Notes: generated by a model not told the origin, from the sequence alone. 9,904 nt of DNA from CAKZSU01 sp044223895 (GCA_044223895.1 JBGALL010000063.1:1-9904), one strand, 5' to 3'; positions 1 to 6,758 are shown, numbered from the stretch's first letter. Translations and numbers: made by a program.

Positions 1-1
1 A

Positions 2-355
2 CCCAGAGATACCCGTGAGACGCTTTCAAACTACTCTGAAAAGCTTTTAGACACCTACACAGCTATGTTTGCCAACTCCACCTTTCTTTCCTATGCCATG
101 TATACCTTTCTCGTCCAACCAGTAACTAAAGGATTTTTCTGGTTAATAGGCCCTGAAAATATTTTTCCAGATCGAAAGTGGATGATGATTACTATTCCCT
201 TTGTCCTGTACGGTATCATGAGATACATGCAGCTCATTTATGAAGGAAAAGGAGAATCTCCAGAAAAGATCATGACCTCTGATAAGCCCCTGGTTATTAC
301 TATTCTAGGATGGGGTTTAACGCTTCTGATAGTTATTTACGGTGTTGGTGGATAG
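2..355 (+). CDS. UbiA-family prenyltransferase, C-terminal part (decaprenyl-phosphate phosphoribosyltransferase-like)
   Basis: The frame is open from base 2 to the TAG at 353-355, so this is the last 117 residues of a gene that starts before the window. The ATG at 65 is internal. The segment carries R-E-T-L-x-x-Y, then a membrane stretch with LSYAMYTF. A second stretch ends in PFVLYGIMRYMQLI, followed by a polar GEGSP-like loop (GKGESPEKI), DKPL and a last helix. In my knowledge this order is typical of the C-terminus of decaprenyl-phosphate phosphoribosyltransferases in the UbiA superfamily. Those are integral membrane enzymes that transfer 5-phosphoribose from PRPP to a polyprenyl phosphate. 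The catalytic Asp-rich motifs would lie upstream and cannot be checked. Another UbiA prenyltransferase remains possible. The nearby uppP also acts on polyprenyl carriers. Confidence 0.8.
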   Translation, partial: PRDTRETLSNYSEKLLDTYTAMFANSTFLSYAMYTFLVQPVTKGFFWLIGPENIFPDRKWMMITIPFVLYGIMRYMQLIYEGKGESPEKIMTSDKPLVITILGWGLTLLIVIYGVGG

Positions 356-415
356 AAGAAGTGCCCAAATTAACTCAACAGATCTATTTATATCGTTATA
401 ATAGCAATCCCAGTA

Positions 416-1402
416 TTACTCTACCTTGGTAGCGTATTCACCTGAAATCCACCCATCAAGAGTTTCTGTAAAGGTGATTTTGTACCAGAGCACTCCACTT
501 ACTGTTTTGTTATCCAGAACCGCATATTGTTCCCCTGGTTTTACCCTGCCAATTTCTGCAGCCCCAGTGGATGCGTCTTGTCTGACCCGCAAAAAGCCGG
601 TTGGAGTGTCTTTAATTTTTACTTTTTTAGCAGGGGTCGTACTAGCTACTTTAGTCGTTGTTGGGGTTGGTGTAGGGCTAAGTTTTTTCGTAGGAGTGGG
701 AGTTACTCCTTTTGTGGGAGTAATATTCTTGGCGACTGTAGGGGTCGGACCCTTACTCGGTGTAGGTAACAGTTCCGCCGTTGGTGACGCAATCAATTCA
801 TCTGGTGTGTCCGCTAACATTTGTCCTGGTGACAAGGCCAGAGACAAAGAAGCAGTTAATTTATATCCTACTGTTATTTTTATTTTTATTGTTCGCGAAT
901 CAAATCCTGGAGAAGAAACCAACAATGTATGATCACCTTGAGGTAATTCTGTCAACGTTACTGGAGTTATTCCCTTTGACTCATCATCTATTACTACTTT
1001 TGCCCCGTCCGGCACTGAAGTTACAGTTAATTCACCTTTACTACTACCTATTTTTTCTAGCCATAGAGTTTCTCCGGCAGACGTTAATTCAGATTCTGAT
1101 AGATCACGGTTTACATAGGTAAGGACATTTTGTCCAACTTTTACATTCCCCTGCCAGGAAGATAGATTTTTGTCTGTCCCCTCAGGAACAATTCTTAAGG
1201 CATATTCTCCCGCATTAATTTTTTGTTCGAAGGGTGTTTTCCCAATATCTCTGTTCTCTAATAAGACTTTTGATGCAGCATTGGTGGTTATTTTTAATAC
1301 TCCTTGTTTGGGAGAACGACTAACAAAAATAAACCGCACCACCAATAAGATTAAGAATAAGCTACTTCCAATGATAATAAGTACGAGCAGTTTCCGAGAC
1401 AT
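416..1402 (-). CDS. Membrane-anchored PEGA-domain protein with Thr/Pro linker and C-terminal SH3-like domain
   Basis: A 328-residue protein of four visible parts. (1) Residues 5-27 are a hydrophobic N-terminal anchor with a basic start (MSRK). (2) Two PEGA repeats follow, at about 34-100 and 123-190; the second has the typical SVPDGAKVVIDD, then TPVTL, then LPQGDHTLLVSSPGF. (3) A low-complexity TP/TPTK linker spans about 206-263. (4) A bacterial SH3-like domain covers about 265-328, with FLRVRQDAS, then KPGEQYAV, LWYKI and GWISGEY. PEGA domains are extracytoplasmic beta-sandwiches named for a sequence motif, and SH3b domains often bind cell-wall peptides, so a surface or wall-attached structural role is inferred. 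There is no lipobox cysteine. I chose the ATG at 1402 because GGTGAT precedes it; the in-frame TTG at 1441 adds 13 uncharacteristic residues. It is divergent from uppP with 60 bases between the starts. Confidence 0.85.
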   Translation of the reverse strand: MSRKLLVLIIIGSSLFLILLVVRFIFVSRSPKQGVLKITTNAASKVLLENRDIGKTPFEQKINAGEYALRIVPEGTDKNLSSWQGNVKVGQNVLTYVNRDLSESELTSAGETLWLEKIGSSKGELTVTSVPDGAKVVIDDESKGITPVTLTELPQGDHTLLVSSPGFDSRTIKIKITVGYKLTASLSLALSPGQMLADTPDELIASPTAELLPTPSKGPTPTVAKNITPTKGVTPTPTKKLSPTPTPTTTKVASTTPAKKVKIKDTPTGFLRVRQDASTGAAEIGRVKPGEQYAVLDNKTVSGVLWYKITFTETLDGWISGEYATKVE

Positions 1403-1462
1403 GATATCACCTATACTACCACGCAGTACTCCTCTGGACAAACATGTATTACAATAGACTGA

Positions 1463-2233
1463 ATGACAATTTTACAAACCCTCATTCTTTCCCTAGTTGA
1501 AGGAATAACTGAATTTTTACCAGTATCGTCTACCGGCCATCTAATTCTAGCTTCTCAGTTACTTCAGATACCACAGTCAACTTTCCTAGAGACTTTCGAA
1601 ATTATTATTCAGTTTGGAGCTATTTTGGCTGTTTTAACAATATATATTCAAAAACTTCTCAATAAGAAATACTTATGGAAAAATCTTTTTTTTGCTTTCT
1701 TACCTGCAGGAGCCTTAGGTTTTATTTTATATAAACTAATAAAAGGGTTTTTGCTGAAAAATCCCTGGATTACTGTTGCATCACTAATAATAGGTGGAGT
1801 TTTTCTAATTTTGTTTGAAAAATTCTTTTCACACAAGTCCAACACATCACTTGAGAAGCTATCTATTCCGCAGTCAATACTTATTGGAATAGGCCAGTCA
1901 TTGGCTATAATCCCAGGAGTCTCCCGTGCAGCTGCAAGTATCGTCAGCGGTATGCTGGTCGGACTCCCTCGAGAAGATGCGGTGGAATTTTCATTTTTAT
2001 TGGCTGTTCCGACCATTGCTGCCGCTAGCGTTTTAGATCTACTAAAATCTTCCCTAACATTTCAAGGTAATCAAGTTATGCTGTTAATTCTGGGGTCTTT
2101 CGCATCTTGTATTGTTGCGCTGTTAACAATAAAGATATTTATAAACTACGTAAAAACACATTCCTTCGTTCCATTCGGAATATATAGGATTGTGATTGGT
2201 ATACTCTTTTTAATTCTTTCTAGTCATCTATGA
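1463..2233 (+). CDS. uppP: Undecaprenyl-diphosphatase (UppP/BacA family)
   Basis: A 256-residue, highly hydrophobic protein, slightly shorter than the usual 265-275. UppP dephosphorylates undecaprenyl diphosphate to the monophosphate, recycling the lipid carrier for peptidoglycan and other surface glycans. Both family signatures are visible. The N-terminal VEGITEFLPVSSTGH holds the catalytic-region acidic residues E13 and E17, plus S23 and H26. The second signature, PGVSRAAAS, has R155. The usual form of the second signature is PG-x-SRS-x-x-T, so here the second Ser is Ala and the final Thr is Ser, a conservative departure. GMLVGLPREDAVEFSFLLAVP then matches the family. No clear Shine-Dalgarno site precedes the ATG at 1463, so a short-leader or leaderless message is possible. 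Its TGA overlaps the next ATG (ATGA), which suggests translational coupling to the PLP enzyme downstream. Confidence 0.95.
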   Translation: MTILQTLILSLVEGITEFLPVSSTGHLILASQLLQIPQSTFLETFEIIIQFGAILAVLTIYIQKLLNKKYLWKNLFFAFLPAGALGFILYKLIKGFLLKNPWITVASLIIGGVFLILFEKFFSHKSNTSLEKLSIPQSILIGIGQSLAIIPGVSRAAASIVSGMLVGLPREDAVEFSFLLAVPTIAAASVLDLLKSSLTFQGNQVMLLILGSFASCIVALLTIKIFINYVKTHSFVPFGIYRIVIGILFLILSSHL

Positions 2234-3708
2234 GTCAACATTCTTCTATAGAACTAACTCAAAAGGAAATAAAAGAGGATTATAAAACACTAACCTACTT
2301 GGTAGAAGATTATCAAGTAAAAATTAACCTCGCGTATAAAAATATTAACAAGTTTCAAGAGAAATTCTCCTTAAAAGCTTACGAACAGGCAGTTATCTAC
2401 TTACAAAGTGTTATAGCCTCATTAGAATCCCTTCATCAGCAAATTTCTCACACTCAGGCAGAATTCACCTATCTACAATACATAACCCACTATGAACAAC
2501 TACGAAGTTTACTTCCTATTATCGCTGGTGCAATAACTTCTTTAGATAGTCAGTCCCCTTCTTTTTTTTCATCAACCCATTCTCTTGCGGGCAGATTTAC
2601 CAATCAAATTATTCAATCTCTCAATGATTATGGACGAGATCAACATGCCAGTGGACGTGAATATGAAAAATTATTTATCAAAGAGTATATAGATGCACCG
2701 CTAAAATACCCTTTTCATGCCTATACCACGACAAGTGGTATGGCTGCCCTTACAACGATAATAGCTTATATTTTGGAATCAACCCACACGAACAGACCCA
2801 TTATAGTTGGTAAATCCTGCTATTTTGAAGAAAAGAGTCTCTTAAAAACGTTTTTCTCTGATCGAATTATTGAAGTTGATGAAGGAAATATTAGTGATTT
2901 TCTTAAGATTATTAAAAAATATAATCCAGTTGCAATATTCTTAGACTCGTTATCAAATTCATCAACTTTACTGCAACCAGATATAGTTACCTTAATGAGT
3001 CAGTTCAAAAAAGAATCTAAAGAAATTTGTTATTTAGTAATCGATAACACTGCGTTATCAGTTACCTTCCAACCCTTTAGTAGTCAATTCTTTTCTAGCA
3101 AGAATATGCAAATAATTGTTTGGGAAAGTTTAATAAAACATGCCCAATTTGGATTCGATAAAGTAAATGGAGGGATTATTTATACCAATATCTCAAATGG
3201 TATAGAATTATATGCATATAGAGATCATTTAGGAACTAATTTGGGTGACATTCAAGCGATAATGATACCTACTCCAAATCGGAAATTTCTTGAACAACGG
3301 CTTTTTAGACACGAACGTAATGCTAAGATACTTATTGAAAAAATATACAAAACTTTAGAAAAGAAATCTTGTAAAATTGAATCTGTTCTTTCTCCTACAC
3401 TTTCTGCACATCCAAGCTTTCAATCCTCACGTCAGAAGCCATTTCATGCAGCATTTATTACACTGCGCTTCCAAACTAAATACTCAACCCTATCTGCCTA
3501 TAAAGCATATATGAAAAAAGTATTTTCTTTGGCTACTGAGCGAAAAGTCACTATTATTGGTGGGACAAGTTTCGGATTCTGTACTACAAGGATATATATT
3601 CCAGCATCACGTCCCGGCCAAGGCGTTCCTTTTGTGAGAATTGCAGTCGGAACAGAACCATATGATGAGATTATGAAAGTAGCTTCGATTTTTAGCGATG
3701 CTCTGTAA
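2230..3708 (+). CDS. PLP-dependent enzyme, Cys/Met-metabolism type (fold type I), with unusual N-terminal helical domain
   Basis: A 492-residue protein. Residues from about 130 on follow the order of the gamma-family (cystathionine synthase/lyase-like) PLP enzymes. These are Y134-G-R136 with a conserved-looking GREYEKL, resembling the Y-x-R phosphate-binding element; TTSGMAAL (S169-G170-M171), the cofactor-ring segment; D272 in VIDNTAL, expected to pair with the pyridine nitrogen; K303 in SLIKH, the probable Schiff-base lysine, followed by NGG; and R470 in FVRIAVGTE, a likely carboxylate-binding arginine. Residues 1-120 are predicted helical, Gln/Tyr/Leu-rich and possibly coiled coil, and I do not recognise them. 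Ordinary members have about 380-430 residues and lack this part. The substrate cannot be read from the sequence. The start codon overlaps the uppP stop, so the two are probably cotranslated. The link to lipid-carrier metabolism is not explained. Confidence 0.75.
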   Translation: MSQHSSIELTQKEIKEDYKTLTYLVEDYQVKINLAYKNINKFQEKFSLKAYEQAVIYLQSVIASLESLHQQISHTQAEFTYLQYITHYEQLRSLLPIIAGAITSLDSQSPSFFSSTHSLAGRFTNQIIQSLNDYGRDQHASGREYEKLFIKEYIDAPLKYPFHAYTTTSGMAALTTIIAYILESTHTNRPIIVGKSCYFEEKSLLKTFFSDRIIEVDEGNISDFLKIIKKYNPVAIFLDSLSNSSTLLQPDIVTLMSQFKKESKEICYLVIDNTALSVTFQPFSSQFFSSKNMQIIVWESLIKHAQFGFDKVNGGIIYTNISNGIELYAYRDHLGTNLGDIQAIMIPTPNRKFLEQRLFRHERNAKILIEKIYKTLEKKSCKIESVLSPTLSAHPSFQSSRQKPFHAAFITLRFQTKYSTLSAYKAYMKKVFSLATERKVTIIGGTSFGFCTTRIYIPASRPGQGVPFVRIAVGTEPYDEIMKVASIFSDAL

Positions 3709-3711
3709 CAA

Positions 3712-3942
3712 TTATTGTACTGTTCTATGGAGAAGGCGATGTGTCGTTAGCATCAAACGTAATTCTTTAATTCTTTTTGCTCCAGTAAGGGCTTTTTTTT
3801 GAAGTTGAGAATCTCCATTTACTACATCCCATTTGTCTGAGATTAATTCACCAAATTCTTTTTCAGTTATCTGCAATTCTTCTATGAGATCTATATTGTT
3901 AGGTCGTATAACTTGGGTACGCTTAATAAGTTTTTTTTTCAT
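3712..3942 (-). CDS. Small basic protein of unknown function
   Basis: A 76-residue protein starting MKKKLIKRTQ, with a predicted helical, acidic middle (IDLIEELQITEKEFGELISDKWD) and a basic helical end (KKALTGAKRIKELRLMLTTHRLLH). I do not recognise a family with confidence. The Lys/Arg-rich C-terminal helix faintly recalls small histone H1-like bacterial proteins, but no diagnostic motif is present. The ATG at 3942 lacks a Shine-Dalgarno site. An in-frame GTG at 3960 adds six residues and has GAGG five bases upstream, so it may be the real start; that GAGG lies in the arm of the inverted repeat at 3961-3989. The stop lies three bases from the stop of the convergent PLP-enzyme gene. The basic N-terminus, sensible composition and compact packing support it being a real gene. 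Confidence 0.6.
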   Translation of the reverse strand: MKKKLIKRTQVIRPNNIDLIEELQITEKEFGELISDKWDVVNGDSQLQKKALTGAKRIKELRLMLTTHRLLHRTVQ

Positions 3943-3960
3943 ATAACAAAAAGAACGCAC

Positions 3961-3989
3961 ACAAACCTCACGAAATTCGTGAGGTTTGT
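3961..3989 (-). terminator. Perfect 14-bp inverted repeat; terminator or start-site hairpin
   Basis: The arms ACAAACCTCACGAA and TTCGTGAGGTTTGT are perfect complements separated by one base. As RNA from the minus strand the hairpin is followed, after five bases, by TTCTTTTT, so it could terminate the transcript of the 58-residue gene at 4006-4182. The offset T-tract makes it an imperfect intrinsic terminator. Read on the plus strand there is no T-tract. Its 3' arm contains the GAGG that would serve the alternative GTG start at 3960, so control of translation is another reading. Confidence 0.6.
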
Positions 3990-4005
3990 CGCAGTGAAAA
4001 ATTTA

Positions 4006-4182
4006 TTATACAGACAATTTATCGTATTCTACTTTGGAGATAAATCGTGTTAATGATCTTCCATCAGATGTTTTTCCTCGAACTGCATAACGAACTTGTC
4101 CTCGACTCTGATACTCTTTCTTTTCGGTTACTTCTGTTTCCACTGATTTACGGGTTTTTACATCATAAAACTTCATTTTCAT
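4006..4182 (-). CDS. Small conserved-looking protein, function unknown
   Basis: A 58-residue basic protein. It begins MKMKFYDVKTRKSVET and ends with SDGRSLTRFISKVEYDKL; the middle is charged and beta-prone, with no cysteine and no membrane segment. I have the impression of similar short proteins with an FYDVK-R-K-SVE start and a DGR-L-RF-SK end in other CPR genomes, but cannot name a family and give no function. The ATG at 4182 was chosen because an in-frame TTG at 4215 would start only about two bases from the predicted transcription start. AAGGAGGTGA at about 4193-4202 is a strong Shine-Dalgarno site, though spaced long (about 16 bases) from this ATG; a second in-frame ATG at 4176 is farther still. 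It has its own promoter and a hairpin after its stop, so it is probably transcribed alone and strongly. Confidence 0.7.
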   Translation of the reverse strand: MKMKFYDVKTRKSVETEVTEKKEYQSRGQVRYAVRGKTSDGRSLTRFISKVEYDKLSV

Positions 4183-4192
4183 AGTATTGTAA

Positions 4193-4202
4193 GATTCACC
4201 TC
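4193..4202 (-). promoter_or_regulatory. Strong Shine-Dalgarno site, long spacing
   Basis: The minus strand reads AAGGAGGTGA, a near-full complement of the 16S rRNA 3' end and the best such site in the window. It lies about 16 bases before the ATG at 4182, longer than the usual 5-10. It argues against the TTG at 4215, which lies upstream of it. Confidence 0.65.
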
Positions 4203-4223
4203 CTTTTGACCTCAATAAATCTG

Positions 4224-4252
4224 ATCCTAGGGGAAACTCGTGAGCTTGTCAA
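4224..4252 (-). promoter_or_regulatory. Sigma70-type promoter for the 58-residue protein gene
   Basis: On the minus strand a perfect -35 box TTGACA (4252-4247) is separated by exactly 17 bases from TAGGAT (4229-4224), a 4-of-6 match to TATAAT. Transcription would start near 4217, giving a leader of about 35 bases that carries the Shine-Dalgarno site. It sits in the gap after efp, so the small gene need not depend on read-through from the operon. Confidence 0.7.
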
Positions 4253-4303
4253 CTGTGGAATACGTTTGGGGATTATATTTTGAAGCTTGAAAGATACGAA
4301 AAC

Positions 4304-4870
4304 TTAGTTTGCTCGCTCTATATAGGTTCCAGTTTCTGGATCTATGGCAATAGTTTCTCCCTCTTTGATAAACAGAGGAGCAGCAACTTCTGCACCGGTT
4401 TCTACGGTTACCATTTTCATGGCGCCACCAACGGTATCACCTCGAGCAGCATCATGGGCTTCAGTAACTAATAATCGAACTTTTTTAGGAAGTCGAACAC
4501 CGATTGGCTGTTCTTCGTAAATCATAATTTGATAAATATCATTTGGTTTAAGAAATCTTACGAAATCTCCTAAAAGGGTTTCTGGAACACTGTATTGCTC
4601 GTAGGACTGGTTATCCATAAAAAGATAAGCATCACCCTCTTTATAGAGATATTGCATCTCACGAGTCTCTACAAATAGTTCTTCCACAGATTCTCCAGAT
4701 TTATAGGTAAATTCTTGAACTCTTCCTGATTTGATAGATTTTAAGCGTGTTCGCACGAAAGCAGAACCTTTTCCAGGGTTAACATGTTGAAATTCTACTA
4801 GCTGATGAGGTTCATCTTTATACTTGATGAACATTCCTTTTTTAAAATCTGCAGTGGTTATATTCGCCAT
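4304..4870 (-). CDS. efp: Translation elongation factor P
   Basis: A 188-residue protein of standard EF-P length. EF-P binds between the P and E sites of the ribosome and promotes peptide bond formation at polyproline stretches. The N-terminal KOW-like domain (about 1-63) starts MANITTADFKKGMFI and has the modification loop HVNPGKGSAFVR, with Lys34 at the tip, the residue that EpmA-type enzymes modify. The first OB domain includes the stretch MQYLYKEGDAYLFMD; the C-terminal domain includes the EF-P signature-like stretch from VTEAHDAARGDT to ETGAEVAAPLFIKEGETI and ends in DPETGTYIERA. The ATG at 4870 gives the conserved N-terminus; the longer frame to 4930 adds 20 unrelated residues. A GAGG lies about 15 bases upstream. 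It follows epmA by 63 bases, consistent with a shared operon. The Thr/Pro-rich linker of the PEGA protein is not itself a run of consecutive prolines. Confidence 0.97.
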   Translation of the reverse strand: MANITTADFKKGMFIKYKDEPHQLVEFQHVNPGKGSAFVRTRLKSIKSGRVQEFTYKSGESVEELFVETREMQYLYKEGDAYLFMDNQSYEQYSVPETLLGDFVRFLKPNDIYQIMIYEEQPIGVRLPKKVRLLVTEAHDAARGDTVGGAMKMVTVETGAEVAAPLFIKEGETIAIDPETGTYIERAN

Positions 4871-4933
4871 AAAAATAAAAAATTCCCTCTGGGGATAGCT
4901 TATTATCCCATATTTATCGATACTTTCCAAGCG

Positions 4934-5995
4934 TTACTCTGAATGAAACATCTCTTTTCCAGGGAAAAAAAGAGTTTCAGCGATGTCCCTTACATTCCCA
5001 AATACCATAATCACTCTATCCATACCTATAGCCATTCCACTACATTGAGGCAGTCCTTCTTTGAGGGCATCGATAAAATCACGATCGTATTCATAGGATG
5101 TTTTACCCAAGCGCTTTATCTCTTCTAGCTCATGATTAAAGCGTAATTCTTGCTCTGTAGGATTTGTTAATTCACTGTAACAATCACCTAATTCTATTCC
5201 CGCAATATAGAACTCAAATCGTTCCGAATACCGTGGATCTGAAGGCTTCTTCCGGGCAAGGGCCCCCATACTACCTGGAAACTCATATAATATTGTTGGT
5301 TTTTTATACCCTAAATTTGGTTCAACTTCATTCAAAAAAATCTGATTATATAACTCTTCCCAAGTATTTTTTTCTTCAACACTATATCCTTTTTCACGTG
5401 CAATAATTCGGGCTTGTTTTTCATCAAGAAATCTATCGAAATCTACATTGGCCCATTTCTGAAAGGCTTGTTTCATTGTTAATCTTTCCCACGGAGCAGA
5501 AAGATCAATAGTATGTCCTTGATATTCTAGTTGGCACTGGGTACTTTCACCGTTTGAATCAGCCACTAACGTTTTATAAATAGATAGGAATAATTGTTCA
5601 CAATCTTCCATTATTTTCTCATAACCAACACCTACCCTATACCATTCCAAGATGGTGAATTCAGGGTTATGAGTCAGACTGTAGGTTTCCATGTTACGGA
5701 AACTTTTGGTTAAACTATAACAGTCCCCAATACCAGCAACTAATAATTTTTTTAAGGAATTTTCAGGACTAGTAGATAAATATCCTTTTTGAACATTTCG
5801 ATGTCTATCAAGGACATCCGTTTCAAAAATTTCTAAATAGGATTCTGCCAATGGATTAGCGACAAGAAGTGGTGTTTCTACCTCGTGGAAGTGCTCCAGC
5901 TCAAAAAATGATCGAGTCGCTCTGAATACTTGTTCACGAATAAAGTATTTTTTGAAGAGAGAGGGGTTTCTTTTAAGTTTTTGCCACGTTTTCAT
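4934..5995 (-). CDS. epmA: EF-P lysine ligase (EpmA/PoxA/GenX, class II LysRS paralogue)
   Basis: A 353-residue protein. It has the class II lysyl-tRNA synthetase catalytic domain but no N-terminal anticodon-binding OB domain, the hallmark of EpmA, which attaches (R)-beta-lysine to EF-P rather than charging tRNA. Visible motifs are EVETPLL (motif 1, residues 38-44); TSPENSLKKLLVAG (75-88); FRN with THNPEFTILEWYR (motif 2, 99-120); EPNLGYKKPTILYEFP; ERFEFYIAGIELGDCYSEL; and GMAIGMDR (motif 3, 320-327). Ala322 aligns with E. coli EpmA Ala298, where LysRS has Gly; this Ala has been linked to beta-lysine selectivity. It is somewhat longer than E. coli EpmA (325). It starts nine bases after the cyclophilin stop and is followed by its substrate gene efp. 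EpmB, the lysine 2,3-aminomutase partner, is not in this window. Confidence 0.93.
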   Translation of the reverse strand: MKTWQKLKRNPSLFKKYFIREQVFRATRSFFELEHFHEVETPLLVANPLAESYLEIFETDVLDRHRNVQKGYLSTSPENSLKKLLVAGIGDCYSLTKSFRNMETYSLTHNPEFTILEWYRVGVGYEKIMEDCEQLFLSIYKTLVADSNGESTQCQLEYQGHTIDLSAPWERLTMKQAFQKWANVDFDRFLDEKQARIIAREKGYSVEEKNTWEELYNQIFLNEVEPNLGYKKPTILYEFPGSMGALARKKPSDPRYSERFEFYIAGIELGDCYSELTNPTEQELRFNHELEEIKRLGKTSYEYDRDFIDALKEGLPQCSGMAIGMDRVIMVFGNVRDIAETLFFPGKEMFHSE

Positions 5996-6004
5996 ATAGA
6001 AACG

Positions 6005-6757
6005 CTACTTCTCTTCAATGGTTATACTTTTTATCAGAATTTGTTCTGTTGGTTTAGACATTTCTCCCATATCTGAAGGCACCACGGATACTCCAGCGAT
6101 CGCGTCTAAGGTAGCGAGACTTTGTTGATCTTTTGTATCGATTGCCCCAAAAATGACATAATTTTTGGGCAAGTCATAATCTTGATGCATGATGAAAAAT
6201 TGACTTCCATTTGTATTGGGCCCTGCATTAGCCATTGCAATAGTTCCTCGGACATATGATTTGGTTACCGGTTCATCTGCAAATTGATATCCCGGGCCTC
6301 CCCGACCTGTTCCTGTAGGGTCTCCTCCCTGAATCATAAAACCTTTGATAATTCTATGGAACGGAGTATCAGTATAGAAACCTTCTTTAGCGAGAAATAC
6401 AAAATTGTTTACAGTATTTGGCGTTTCTTTAGCAAACAACGGTATAGATATTATTCCTTTTGAGGTAGTTAGAACTGCCACATATTGTTTTGATGTATCC
6501 ACCATCATTTTAGGAGGATTAGCATATTGTTTTTTTTGACTCATACTTTGTACCCCTTTCGCTTCACCAGTTTCTGATGGTGATATTGTTTGAGCTTGTG
6601 TAATTAACGGTGTTTCGGTGTTATTTGCTGGAGAAGTTAATGCTTGTTGATCTTTATTGTAGGATTCCATTTGTTGCTGATTTGGATTTTTTTGCAGTAA
6701 AAAAAATCCTACAGCTCCTAATACTACAATAAGAAGAATACCTCCAACTAATTTCAT
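6005..6757 (-). CDS. Membrane-anchored cyclophilin-type peptidyl-prolyl cis-trans isomerase
   Basis: A 250-residue protein. Residues 3-21 are an N-terminal hydrophobic anchor or uncleaved signal (no lipobox), and about 25-85 are a Gln/Thr/Ser-rich linker. A cyclophilin domain runs from about residue 90 to the end. Catalytic-site hallmarks are present: FHRIIKGFMIQGGD (R135 and Q143, matching CypA Arg55 and Gln63), then GTGRGGPGYQF, then GTIAMANAGPNTNGSQFFI (residues 171-189), then NYVIFGAI. The CypA Trp121 position is not Trp (segment DYDLPKNYVIFG), as in many bacterial cyclophilins that are poorly sensitive to cyclosporin. It should isomerise X-Pro bonds in proteins outside the membrane. Its ATG lies one base after the stop of the SurA-N-like gene, and epmA follows nine bases after its own stop, so the three are very probably one operon. 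Confidence 0.93.
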   Translation of the reverse strand: MKLVGGILLIVVLGAVGFFLLQKNPNQQQMESYNKDQQALTSPANNTETPLITQAQTISPSETGEAKGVQSMSQKKQYANPPKMMVDTSKQYVAVLTTSKGIISIPLFAKETPNTVNNFVFLAKEGFYTDTPFHRIIKGFMIQGGDPTGTGRGGPGYQFADEPVTKSYVRGTIAMANAGPNTNGSQFFIMHQDYDLPKNYVIFGAIDTKDQQSLATLDAIAGVSVVPSDMGEMSKPTEQILIKSITIEEK

Positions 6758-6758
6758 G

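Noticed and set aside
206..276. Idea that the Thr/Pro-rich segment encoded in 416-1402 needs EF-P
   Set aside because: It has TP and TPTK patterns rather than consecutive prolines, so it is not itself a polyproline stall site (numbers here are residues of that protein).
356..415. Terminator between the convergent UbiA-like and PEGA genes
   Set aside because: No stem of useful length with a following T-tract was found on either strand in these 60 bases.
426..932. Open frame of 168 codons on the plus strand opposite the PEGA gene
   Set aside because: It is the antisense of the Thr/Pro repeat and PEGA coding region, with a Val/Gly-rich composition mirroring it and no domain or ribosome site.
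1413..1441. Possible minus-strand promoter for the PEGA gene (TTGTCC, 17 bases, TAGTAT)
   Set aside because: Both boxes match only 4 of 6, and transcription would start near 1406, removing the GGTGAT that best explains the ATG at 1402.
1648..2016. Minus-strand open frame inside uppP
   Set aside because: Antisense shadow of a clear UppP sequence with both signatures in the other strand.
4871..4930. N-terminal extension of EF-P by 20 residues
   Set aside because: The extension does not resemble any EF-P, and the ATG at 4870 gives the conserved MANITTADFKKG start.
5164..5406. Plus-strand open frame of 80 codons within epmA
   Set aside because: Antisense of well-conserved EpmA sequence, with no features of its own.
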